Of a stretch of 64,000 nt of DNA, positions 22,501 through 34,200 are shown in pieces. Source of the DNA: Paragonimus skrjabini miyazakii (Eukaryota > Platyhelminthes > Trematoda > Plagiorchiida > Troglotrematidae); NCBI GenBank assembly GCA_014338405.1, contig JTDE01000165.1, positions 119,417 to 183,416 of the forward strand. The letters are read 5' to 3'. Numbering within the stretch: position 1 is the stretch's first letter; each line of letters begins with the position of its first letter. A program made the position numbers and the translations under genes. Below the pieces are notes generated by a model. It made no database searches. It saw only the letters and a program-made list of their open reading frames with translations, and was not told the DNA's origin.

Positions 22501-25258
22501 GCACGCTTATTAGCAAAACGTGGGTGGGATAACTAGGCATCATTAAACATAATTACTGGTATTGATTAACCCAATTAGCACTGTAATCAAAACTGCATTT
22601 GCTTTACTTATCTGAAGTATAGTTTTTTCCTATGGCTGTAAGTGTTTACAAGAATATCTATGCCGTAGCAACGGAATAACATTTTGGCCTGCAATATTAT
22701 ATTCCTAGTTCAGATTTACTTCAAGATCAAAATTAATAAAACCAAATCTATGGAGTGGTCCGCCACAGAAGAGAGCAAATTCCAACATCGAAATAAGCAC
22801 AACGGTCAGTCGCGTTTTAGTCAGCGTCGACAGGTTTGGGTTCTGCATCTGATATATATGTCAGAGAAAATGCGCTTCCTTGGAAAGTCATCTATTGGCA
22901 ATGGTCAAAACAACGTTGAGCTGGAGAACGAATGATCACTTTGAGATTGATTTGTTGCATTGCGATCTTGATTTTAGTACTGTTGTCGTTAATGACTGGT
23001 TACTGGAGAAAATATCTGTTTCGAGCAGTCGTACAGATAATAAACATGGTTACAGCGTATGTGGTTTAGTTAAGTACCAAATGTTGGGTGTGTATTTGTT
23101 TGTTGAATGGGCTGAAGTATTTTGAACGTGACATGCTTGTTTTCATTCATGGCTGACAGAATACCACCCATCTGACTTCTCCCAAATATCAAACGAGACG
23201 GATTAACAACTCCGTTTTGAGTAGCATTGTTGAATGTTTGAGTGGATTAATTCATTTAAATTCCTCAAGCTATTCTCAATTGAAGAACTTTAACAGTTTA
23301 TAGTTGTGCGGATCACACCTGGGCTAGACTGCGCGGTTCACGGAATGATCAACCACAGCGAACACAAAGCCGTGTGATTGGACTGGATTTCGACCACCAG
23401 GAAGACTGTTTCTCAAGACTAAACATGTGGTGTGATGAAGGGTGGTAGTTGGATTAAGGTGGAGCGTGAAAGGACGTTTCAGCTCGCTGTTACTAGGATA
23501 ATCAGCTTGCTTTTAAATAACTCTTCATCCGACTTTGCGAACTATTGTCAAACTATTGTAAACCCTGCCGTATTGGACGAGGCCCAGTTCAGGTTAGTTA
23601 CCTGATGATCAGAAACTCACATATAAGTTGAAGGCACCAGCGTATTCTGACTTGTATTAGGCATATTATTTATGAGTGCGTTGAATTTACCTCGGTTAAA
23701 TTTCAACTAATACTTCTTGATGTACTCGATGCTACTTCAAAACCACTTTAGTAATAGGTCTTAGAGACCTATCTAGCATATTACTTGTTTCAAACAAGAT
23801 GCTGTGAGCACTCAGATGAATACCAAGATGTACAAACACAAAGTTGTTAAGACTCGCAAATAAGCGGTTTTCTGGTTGCCCACCATTGCCGCCTTAACAT
23901 CAACTCAGGTTTAGTCATCAGTGACAGTCTTTGGATGCGCTCATCCGTGGCTGCGTTAAAGCCCGAATTTCCAGCATTTGATTCTGAACTCCAAATAGCA
24001 CACGTCCAACTCACCCAAAGCCTGAAAACCGATATTTGCTTTCATTTCGTCACAACATCGGAAAGCACTCAAACTATGACCAGTGATATAAAAAGTCAAC
24101 CGTTGGTCACAAAAACCTTTTACAGGTCGAATACCAATGCAACTCATCGGATGTCTCGATTATTTCTTTTGTAGCTCTATAGGAGAAAGAAAGTGATCTC
24201 TACTAAAACATTGCTGAGAGATCCAGCTTCACTGAAACCAAGCAGGTTTTCACGCCAAGGACTAAAAGCAAAATAAGTTGTACGAATTTACTTACTTACT
24301 GTTCACTAGGGAACAAACTGGGGTTTGCTGAACGAGGTCGAACGTAAATCACATATGATAACTTTATTTTACAACACGGTAGATATTTCAGAAGATCTTT
24401 ACTGAGAAAAACACTTCAATCAGAGTTTCATTGATAGTGGAACATACTACGAGTGCATGTACACACCACAGCCGGTATTAGAACTTCAGTTTACCTCATT
24501 CTAAGGCTGACCACTGTTCATCAAACTACGTTTTAAGTCTCAATCCTCTAACCGCAAGCACAACTTGTCGATGCGATGCAGTTTACTCTCTCGCTTGAAA
24601 AACATGTCTGTCGAACTTCAGCGTAATGATCACAAACGAAATATATTGGTTCGTTATTCTTACGCAAGTTTTGGTTGGAAATGCTCAACGAAACTCAATG
24701 TTGCATTCATTATTTGTTTTAATTACTTCTTAGGTTGCTTGACACTCAGATCGTTATTGTCCCTGTTCATATGATGGTTATCTACAGTCTTGGTGTTTTA
24801 TAAGCAAATACCTAAACTTGCGTGTATTGTGGGACACTGGATGCAAAGAACCAACCAGCTTCAGTGATTCCTTGTTTCTGTGAAAAACTGTAGCGAGTTC
24901 TCAATCACAATATTTCCCCCTGTTTAAATGTCCTGACCAACCTGCACACAAGCTGTATATTACGTAAGATCTTTTGGATGAAACAAGCAACCATATCACC
25001 TGTGTACACAACACACGGGAGAACGTCAAATGTAGTAATTGACTGATTGCAGGTGTCGATGCCTAAAAGATTCGAATATGACCAAGTCACCAGTAAAATT
25101 TTCAATACACAAAAATGTCATGTTGTACGCCTCTTTTCCATTGTCCACGAAATTCCCTGTTGGTTGAAAACAAAAAGGTATTTTCATATAAAAGCCAAGT
25201 ATTTTCTATCAAAATAAACTATCAATAACACAATGTCAGCGACAACTTTGAAAATGAT
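19547..25258. other. Long non-coding stretch
   Basis: No exon with a recognisable domain. Two plus-strand segments are weakly exon-like: 22,880-23,125, with a CTTGATTTTAG acceptor inside, and 23,935-24,120, with balanced composition and ending in TTTTACAG then GTCGAA. Neither could be tied to a family. A+T-rich otherwise. Confidence 0.4.
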
Positions 25259-25361
25259 TACTGAAGAGTAGTAGGGAATTCTGGTTTTTATATAGATTGA
25301 ACAAGCGAAAGTGGTTGAGTGTTCACATATGATAATTCGGTCGTGCCTAAAGTGAGGTCAA

Positions 25362-25416
25362 TGGCGAAGTGGTAAACACGGTTGCCTCATGAACAGCATG
25401 TCCGCGGTTCAAGTCC
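25362..25416 (+). promoter_or_regulatory. Internal Pol III promoter (A and B boxes)
   Basis: A box TGGCGAAGTGGT at 25,362-25,373 and B box GGTTCAAGTCC at 25,406-25,416, with 32 bp between them, which is tRNA-like spacing. Both match the eukaryotic consensus closely. Confidence 0.85.
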
Positions 25417-25433
25417 CGGCAGTGGCGATGATA

Positions 25434-25480
25434 TGCACTACTGATGAGCTCTAATGAGAGCGAAACTCGAGTCTACTGCT
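25434..25480 (+). ncRNA. Type I hammerhead ribozyme of the SINE, apparently intact
   Basis: Core CTGATGA is at 25,441-25,447. Stem II is a perfect 5-bp GCTCT/AGAGC with loop AATG (25,448-25,461). GAA is at 25,462-25,464. Stem III is the palindrome ACTCGAGT (25,465-25,472), giving 3 bp plus a 2-nt loop in cis or 8 bp between two molecules. The cleavage-site C is at 25,473 (context GUC). Stem I pairs 25,435-25,440 with 25,474-25,479, five of six positions, with one C-C mismatch. All catalytically required bases are present. The ribozyme sits just 3' of the B box. The fold was derived by hand. Confidence 0.88.
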
Positions 25481-25565
25481 TCTTTTTGAAAGGGGCTGAC
25501 TGAAAAGTCTATGGAAATGCGATAGCTGCGATCAATTTTGAGTGATGTTCAATCTATATAAACTT

Positions 25566-28059
25566 TGAAAATATGTGCTAATAAAAAAACAGTTGCCTAA
25601 TGAAGGTCACTTTCTAAAAAGGTTGTTGATACCTCCAGTGTGTTGAACAATAAAACTGGTTTGAGCTAAATTGAAAGTGAACTGATGAAACCAGATTAGC
25701 CACAGGAATTGAGTGTTCTGGACCAGTACTTTTGACACTTCTGTTAATGCCATCACTTGCCTAGTCCATCTGGCTGAATCCTTAAAAGATTGGGTTACAA
25801 TGAATGATACGTCATACACAATTTTTAGTCTACCACGTATACACGATTAATTTAGACTGTTGAACAAACAACGTTGTTGAACTTTTCCCATAAATTAGCA
25901 CACCAAACAGAAACCCGTCGTATATGAGGTTATATTATCTGTAACTGAACTATCTTACACATACCACAATAAATAACCATCTGTAATCAGATTCGAGATT
26001 GTATTGAACCTCAGTTTAAACTTGCTTAACCATTTTCTCTGTGGACGTTAACTGGAACAAGTGCTCTGAGTGGAAGTTGCAAAGCCCAAAAGGCTAGCGC
26101 AATTTTGTAACTGTTAGCATGTTCTGCATTCCATTCAGTTAAATGCCTATACATACCATCTTCTGGACTTGGTTGGGGTTAGTGTCTCTTTTTATTCAAA
26201 AGAACTCATTGCTGTCATTTCGATGATCTCTTTTTAGTACACTGGGCTGTGTGCTTCATAACTTTAAAACAAACACACTACTTAAATGTGAGCACCAGAG
26301 AGTTTTGGTTGATAAACTGACTCAGTACATTCATTAGAAGACAATAACAGTCTTGGAATGTACAGTATGCAAAAGAATTGAAGACCAGCAATGAGAAGGT
26401 CAATGATTTCTGTGAAATATCTACACGACTAGCTGTCCTAACCTTCGTAAACTACAGTGAATAGACAAATTGTTAACCGATTCCACGTGGGAACATTATA
26501 ACCCATAAAAAACATTATAATCCATAGGGCTTCTGTTTGGTAACCACCGGGACTGTTCGTAACATAACTGAAGAGGTATGATTGAAGGAACTTTGGCATT
26601 AACAAACACCAGATTTTAACAGAACTAACCATGTAATGATAGAGCTTTAAGGTGACAAAATCGAAGTATTCTATTACTATGAATTAGTCAGGAAAGTAAT
26701 TTTCAAGACGTCGTGAGTGATAACAGAAGAAAATTAGGAAAATTACTTTATTGAAGAGAAAATATTTTTGATAATCCAAATTTCAGCAGTCGAATGGCCT
26801 ATAAATAGTTCATACCAAAATTGTCCAGACAAGCTGTTCACGTGATTTTTCATAACATGCAAATGAAACTGTCACTCGTTTTCACTGTAAAAGAAGTTTT
26901 TTCGTTGTTGATTTTATAAGTAAGTGTGAATTAAGCCAGATCTCGAGAACATTAACTAGACAGGAAACAAACAATTTCTAGTTCTCTGATAGGTGGATTA
27001 AAAAAATCTCAGAGTTACGGTTAGGTCTTTTAGTAAAAACATGTTAATCGCAATACTTGAAGTGTTTGAATTCATTCGTACTAAATTTGGTGCGTGTGTT
27101 CCGTAGGTGAGTAACAATCGACTGTTATTTCCTTTTTATTGCAAAAACAGCTACAAGTTTTGAAAAAGCTATCGGCGTATTTCGGGCTGTCAACAAAAAT
27201 AGCTGTTTTGTCACACGTAATTCGTCAAGTAAGTCACAACCTGGGAGTTTATGGAAGTGTGGCCATGTTGTAGACATAAAGAGTACTGATGAATAGTTGG
27301 CGACATAAAAGATACTTTAGTCGTAGACAGATTCTGCTGAATCGACTGAACTCCAGTTGACCACCCGTTGATCTGTGTTTTTAATTGGTTAAAACTGGAA
27401 TTTGGTTTACACGTTACATATAGTGCAAGGTAAACACACTTCCACTTACCGAACGCGCTTTACATTATGTTCCAAAATGTACATGCGAAATTTATCTACT
27501 TGTAATTACTTTGCATAACTTGCTATCATTGATGATCAACAATGCACATGGCATGGGGAGGACAATTTATTACTGAAGCCTGAAAACTGGTAGAAGCAAG
27601 CATTTTTTATTGACTCGTCAGTACCAAAATTATAACATGAAACATTTTGTCTATATTGAACGACCCAAAAAGTACCGACGTCTAGAAAGTTGTTTACATG
27701 AAACCTCTCATCCAGTCTTATAGTTTGTTCAAGCCAAGAAGCGTTGCCTCCCTTCGATTCATATTTTCAATCCCGCAAATAATGGGAACAACCTGTTGAG
27801 TGTTATTTAAATTGCGAGCAAAATGTTTAGCTGTTAACAGTACAAAAGTTAAAAGGAAAACTTCTTGTCTCCAATATAATTCAAAGGGCAAACGTACAAA
27901 TAGATTGTCAACGTTAATGGGACAGGTTCTGAGAATAGTTAACAGCCTCAGAACGTTGGATACTGTAAAATGCAAGCCGGCCGTTTACCGCTGGTTGTCC
28001 GTAACACTTGGAGACTAACCTTGAGGGTAATGTGGAGACACCGGAGGACAGCTTTCTTC
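25566..28059. other. Non-coding, no feature seen
   Basis: A+T-rich with no exon or repeat recognised. Open frames in it are short and overlap on both strands. Confidence 0.5.
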
Positions 28060-29820
28060 CGAAGTAGAGCGTTCCAACGACAGTCCTGTAAAAGGAAACA
28101 ACAAGAAACAAGCATGAGTCAATTGCCCAGTAAGCCATGCACACGACTTACACAAACGATAACTAAGACGGTGCCGAAAACACAGCAGCACGCTCCGTCA
28201 CCAATACAAATTCACCTCGTGCGCGCCTGCTGGTTTCGGTCGCACATTACAATACATATGAAATTTTACACCAAACCAAGCAAAGTGTAGGACGATTCTC
28301 GACATGTACAATTCTACGTTCATGCCTTAACGCAGTGGCCAGTGGAACTACTGGAGCCAATCAAGTCGCAACTGACCCAATTTATTCTAATAGATACTCT
28401 TGATTTGATCGACGCGGTTGATTCAGTGATTATCAAGAATCATTGAATGGTTTCCTTAGACGTGACCTCGTCATTCGCAAAAGTACCGTTAAGAGAAACT
28501 ATTGATTATCCGTGCGATTTCATTGAAAACAGACAATTCAACGTTGACATTCTCATTGCCGAACTCAAACGTTCAGTTTCAACTCAATGGAAAGCCCTAT
28601 AGACAATGTGTTGGCGTGGCAGTGGGCTGTCCGTTAGGTCAGTTGCTCGCAGACATATTCACGGCCAAATTGGGAAATGACGAAATGTCACGTCGTCGAT
28701 AAATGCTGTTTCCATAAACACTACGTAGACGTTATAGTCTGCTTAATAAACGATCAAATGATGTAGGGTATCTATTAAGTGATTTCAGCCGTGCGCATCC
28801 CTACCTCGCAGTCACTATCAAATTAGAGATGATCAGCTAACTATCATTTCTAGATGTTGCCATGCTTCGTAGAATTGATGGATCAATTTAAAAGGCAGTG
28901 CATAGGGAAGAACCTGGACTGGCCAGTACACGCAATTCTTCAGCTTTGTTGCACCGGAGTGCGAGCAGAATTTAGTTTGCTGCTAAACAAGCAGAGCTCA
29001 GAGGACAGGCACACTAGATACCCTATCGGATGAACTCCAGCACGTTCGAGATGTGCTAAGGCAAAATGGGTATTCCCAACGATTCCTGGAAGGAAACATA
29101 CAACATAGAGCAAAGCATAAAGTTGTTCAGAAGGTGAATAAAAGGCCTGATTTTATCACTGTATCATACAAGGGTGAAGTTGCCAGTAAGATTATCATTC
29201 ACCGAGTTTATAACGCAGTCGACAGTGCCTATCCTGCAGCACGGGTCATCTAATCGTTCAAGACCTATCTGGTACTGGTACCACATCTGAAAGATGGCTC
29301 GCCTAGGTTTTCCTCGTCCTTTTGTGTTTATTTTTTCACTTGTAGTTGTCAAGCTAGTTACGTTGGGAGAACCACAAGACGGTTATTGGAAACGGTTCGC
29401 GAACAACTTCCGAAATAGCTTCGCAGCGGTTCGGGAAAACCCAGTCCCAGTGCAATCGGTTCTCACTTAATTGACACTGGCCGTCAAACTGAGCTGGATA
29501 GTCTTCCGAGTCATCTACAAGGTTCGTCAAACTTAATCCAGAGCTATCAGGTTGCAACTGTTATCGTCCTTCGAGACTATTGCTATCCGACTCTACAACT
29601 CTGATCTGTGTGCCCAAAACACTTCCTGCAAACCCTATATCTCCCTTGGCAAACTATTCCGCAGCCAGTGAAAACCCAGGCAAGCTTGAACCACTTGACG
29701 CCAACAAATGCGTGTCTCACGACAGGCACGAACGACAGTGTTACATTTACCAACGCTCCCATCGCCCTCCAGTTGACTGTGATCCGTCCCAAATCTTAGA
29801 TTTTAATAACCTATTTGAAT
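28060..29820 (+). mobile_element. PLE-B: degenerate Penelope-like element
   Basis: Plus-strand Penelope RT and endonuclease motifs in order: VSLDVTSSFAKVPLRETI (about 28,450), GVAVGCPLGQLLADIF (about 28,610-28,660), HYVDVIVCL (about 28,720, the YVDD box reading YVDV), FLDVAMLRRIDGS (about 28,850), the thumb VLRQNGYSQRFLEGN (29,053 onwards), and GIY-YIG VYFFTCSCQASYVGRTTRR (about 29,327-29,385), then SAIGSHLIDTG. Stops and frame changes occur throughout. The second catalytic aspartate is lost. No terminal repeats or hammerhead were found. It is diverged enough from PLE-A to be a different lineage or a much older copy. Confidence 0.8.
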
Positions 29821-30492
29821 TGCTCTAATTTTTCATATATAAATTGTATCCTATGCAATTTTAAAAGCTCGATGAGGATTACTGCAAACTTGACTTCTTA
29901 TGAATTCTATGGTAGTGTGGAAAATGTAGATAGTTGGTGTCAAAAGGTTTACTTGAAGTGAAATAGCTTCTATCCATATATTTATAAGGTTTCATTAGCC
30001 GTCCAACGTATCGGCACCGACACACCGGCCAATTGATTAACAACAGATCATCTATCAACATATTGTCTAGTTCTTGATGCTATCCGACATGTGCCAAGCC
30101 AATTGACAGCCCTCAACATTGCCATTTCATTTTACAATTTGTGGGTGAATTACCGAAGATAATTTGGCCATAAATAGGCGAAATTCAAAATTTGCATTCA
30201 TTAAGTGAGTTACCGGGTTTCCGAATTTCGGCGAAAACAAACATTTTTGAAGCTGGAACCTACAACTAGATTGAGCAAAGGGGATGCAATTAAAAGAAGT
30301 ACCCCGGATGAAGAAACACACTATACAATCATTGTTGCGTACAGCGAGTTTTCAACTTCGAACATGAATTTTCCTTTCGACGAATCAATTTGACTGTCAT
30401 CTAGTTAAAAATTTAGGCTGATCAGCGCTAACGGAGAACAATAAAAACTTCTCTTATTTTAAACTACCCAAATAAAGTATTCACATAAGTAT
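29821..30492. other. Non-coding spacer
   Basis: No feature recognised between PLE-B and the following LINE fragment. The plus open frame at 30,205-30,393 (contains IKRSTPDEETHYTIIVAYSE) is unexplained. Confidence 0.4.
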
Positions 30493-31268
30493 TCACACAG
30501 AGTATGATAGTATGTGTAGTACGTGCTTGATGAGTAGATATCGCCGGGAGCAAACCGCCGTTTCGTTCCGGAATACGCACTGGCGAACTGCCACATTGTT
30601 CACGTGATCAGTCCACTTAATATGGACCAGTTGCCGGAGACAACGATGGTCGAACACAGGAAGCTTGTTGATATCTTCCTTGTGAACAGACAAGGTTCCC
30701 AACCATAGGGCAAAGTGGAACGCACACAGGCATTATATACCCTTCCTTTCAGCGACGACGCCAAAGACGACGCAGTTTGGCAAAGGCAACTCGTACCTTT
30801 GCTATCCCTGCTGACATCCCATCAGCAATATTACAAGCTGACGAGATAGTGCTACCCAAGTATGTGAAACTGTCTACAGTCTCAAGCGGATTACCTGCAG
30901 TGAATAAAGAAGGAGTTGAAGTGCCTCAGTCTTGAATTAACACTTTGCACTTTGAAGGTGCAAAGCGCATTTCAAAAACCAGCTCGGTCGTTCAACCTGT
31001 CCAGCATAGTCTGCATGTTTTCGTCAGAGGGGCTAAGTAAGACAATGTCTTCCGCATATTCCAGATCGGTCAATCTAGCGCCGGGAAAAAGGCTCAACGC
31101 CAAGCCCACTGTATTCCAGAAACGCATCTTCCAGAATGTCGTCCATGAAAAAATTGAACAGGAAGGGAGAAAGTGGACACCACTAGAAGTGATGAACGCC
31201 CAGGACGGTTGTCCATAAACTCTAACCCTGCTTGCAGAGTAAGAATACAGTGGTCTCAAGAGATTCAC
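30493..31268 (-). mobile_element. RTE-like LINE fragment, truncated at both ends
   Basis: Minus-strand remnants of the same type of LINE as at 5 kb. LRPLYSYSASRVRVYGQPS lies before an eroded palm. Then come a catalytic block reading LEYAEDIVLLS (YADD has become YAED), a thumb remnant (KVRVAFAKLRRLWRRR), and VFDHRCLRQLVHIKW with a following VRQCVF. Frameshifted, with pieces missing. Confidence 0.8.
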
Positions 31269-34200
31269 GTATTTTCACGGTACTCCATTGCGGAGTGTTT
31301 TGTTTAGACTATATACCTTGCAATTTATAATGCTGGATGCCATCTTTTGGTATATGTACAGGCACCCGGCCTATCTAACGTATGTTCCAGTCCACTGGAA
31401 GTATGTTCCTGGTCGGTATGTCCCCTTACGTGGATCAAGTATGCAGTTGCGCCACTATTTGTATGACTATTTGAATGCGACATATGCAGTTTGTTTTTGC
31501 TGCCGACGAAACTACTATGGTCCTAGTTTGAGTTACCATGCACAATTTTTGTAGTTTTATAAATTCTGGATAAAGTAACCGTCATACGTTACGTTATCAC
31601 TGTTGCCTATTGCTGCTATTCCCTGGACACTGGAATTCGAAGTACACTGTGCTCTACGGTACCGTCGTTAATTCAGTTCGTTAGGTAATAATGATGTTTT
31701 GTTTCCTAGTGTCTTACAAGGCCTACCGGTTGACTTATAGAATATCTCGCATCAATCCCAACTCAAGCAGCAGAATATCTTCTGTGCATTGTTTTTATGC
31801 TCTGAGGACATGTGTTTTTAGTAAGTTTGCCTTATGGTGCCTTGGACAGAAACTTTCGGAGTGTGTATAATGTCCTGTCAAAGTAAGTTACCTATAGAAA
31901 TCTGATCTTCGAATGACTGGTATGTTCAGGCACAGAAGATGGACATCTACTTTGTTCTATCTCGTTAGCTTTAAGTTTGACTGAGTTTGAATCAGCTTCA
32001 CTCATATTATATTTGAATCAAGAGCGCTCAGAAATTGCTGGAATATCATCTACTTAGCGTATGTACAACACCGGTTTTGACAGGCTTTTACATAATGTGA
32101 ATTGTACTTTGGCCGTGAAAATATTTAACAGAAGGTGACTTAACATGAAGGTTATATTCACAATTTTTATGTAATATTGATCCAGTATGTAACTACTGAA
32201 ACACATTATGATAAGTGATAGATAACCAGTAATCTAACACAACTGATGCGCTGCCCTGGGCCAACCGACACGAGTATGCTGAATTTAACCAAATGATGAA
32301 GTTTCGATAACAGGCGTTTTGCCGCGCGTTTCTTCTCACTTACAATGACCAGTAAGTTCAAATAGGTGGTTGCGAGGTAATGTATTTATACGGAAAATCA
32401 ATCTCACTTAAGGAACTTCTACAGCCACAATCTGACGTTTAAGACCACCATACAGGACGCCTACGAAGTATAAACCTGGTTCCGTACGATGAGTATTATC
32501 AGATTCCTCACACAACGGTAGCTATTTTATGTACTTACTGTGGCAATCAAATCACAAATCTCCCGTGACTTATTGGGCAACATTAGTAGACTTGTTAAAA
32601 GTGTACAGCGCAGGGAAGATTTTTCTCACCATTGAGAATGGGTTCAGAAAAAATCATTTCCGTGAGTTTTAAATTGTTCACATCGAGAAGGTGACCAGGC
32701 ACTTAATATCAAATCATCGAAAATCACGTTCAACTTGACTACCACTCAAGGTCTGATAAACAAAATTATGTCAGCTTGCACGATAGGAATATGTTCACTT
32801 GGAAAACCGCAAAATTCTGCGTGTTCCTTCCTTTGTTTTACTTTTTTACAGCCTTACACTTTTCACGTTTTGTTTCTTACTTTTTATTCTTAGTTTTAGC
32901 TACAAAGTCTACAATATGTAAGAGGTGAAGATAAAAGACAACTCTTGCATGTTTGCATTTTCTACCACTCACGGTATTTAGAGCATATATACATTAAGCC
33001 TACGATGAGCATTTCTCAAAAGACTTCAGGATAAGCAACACCAGTTTTTTAAAAGGTTCCTTCTGGCAACGATTACTTATCAATGTTCAACCTATCCAAA
33101 CATTCAAGCAATTAGTCACCATCTTACATAAGTAACATTATGTTTGGGTTTCTCCAAAGGACATTTATGTAATACGGCTCACTATGCATCTCATTCTTCA
33201 CAGATGTCGAAACTTCATTCAACTTTTAAACAAAGATATGTGTTACTGATTAGGTCTAAAGGAAGCAAAACGCTGATAGGAAGTAAACTAGTGAGAAAAA
33301 TCACTTGCATACATAAATGACAGTAACTTGTGTGTCACGTTAAGTTTATATCAAATTACTTCCTTCGAATGTAGCCACTACTGAGGAAGACGTTTCCGGA
33401 TTCCCCTCGCATTCTTTTGGACAAATCTTTCACCTAATGAACTGAATCATTTTGATGAGTTTTAAAACACAGTAAGTTCAGGTGAACAAACACTGAATAA
33501 ACGTCTGAGACCAGTCGCCGTTGATTAGCACGCAGCTCTTGATGAAATTTTGCTGATGAGAATGAGCCAGAGATTGTGACTGCATGAACAAAAAGTGTTC
33601 GACGAAGGTCACACAAGTGAATAAAATACGGCGAAAACCAAAAGAATTCACTCAGTTTGTTCAGTTTGGATGAGCCGGTTTCTACACATCCATTGTTTGA
33701 AGTCACTTGATGAGTTCATACTTTCCAACGAACTCATATTTTCCCGTTCCAAATATCCCGGTTGAAATCGTTTGCAAACTAGTTAATAGAACATTAGTCC
33801 AGTCTAAACGGGATCTGCTACATCCAGCGACCTCTCTTTTAGGGATCCAGATTGATGAAACGATTAACTGTCATATCCGATATCAACAGTGAGCAAAGAT
33901 AACCCGATGTCCGGTTTATCGATGACCTTAACGTAATCTACACTGTTCATCAGGATATGGCTCTAATGCCGGTTTCAAAACCTTTATTCCTACTGCTTCA
34001 TCTGTTGATTACTAGCAGTGTGATAGTGAATTCATGCTATTTCATAATTAATCTGAAGTTTATCATATATTTGGTAATATTATGTCCATGATGCACTCCT
34101 GCAAGTTGCAAACGGCCCGAAAAATGTAGATAGTCGTAGTGTCATGATTTTGGTGTATCATATAAATGTGAAAAACTGACTATCGATGAGGAGGAATTTG

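Larger units (their letters stand above)
25259..25565 (+). mobile_element. Hammerhead SINE, best-preserved copy
   Basis: A tRNA-derived, Pol III type SINE. It has the leader (TTCGGTCGTGCCTAAAGTGA), A box, B box, hammerhead ribozyme, and the family tail AAAGGGGCTGACTG through AGCTGCGATCAATT. The 5' end is truncated compared with the 19.1-kb copy and is joined to an inverted copy of the 3' tail (25,259-25,303). A 17-bp perfect inverted pair (25,287-25,303 with 25,546-25,562) therefore brackets the element. The architecture of tRNA head plus hammerhead is that of the schistosome Sm-alpha repeats. Confidence 0.85.

Noticed and set aside
33550..33576. CTGATGAGAATGAGCC, a hammerhead-like start
   Set aside because: No GAAA after a closable stem II and no stem I partner.
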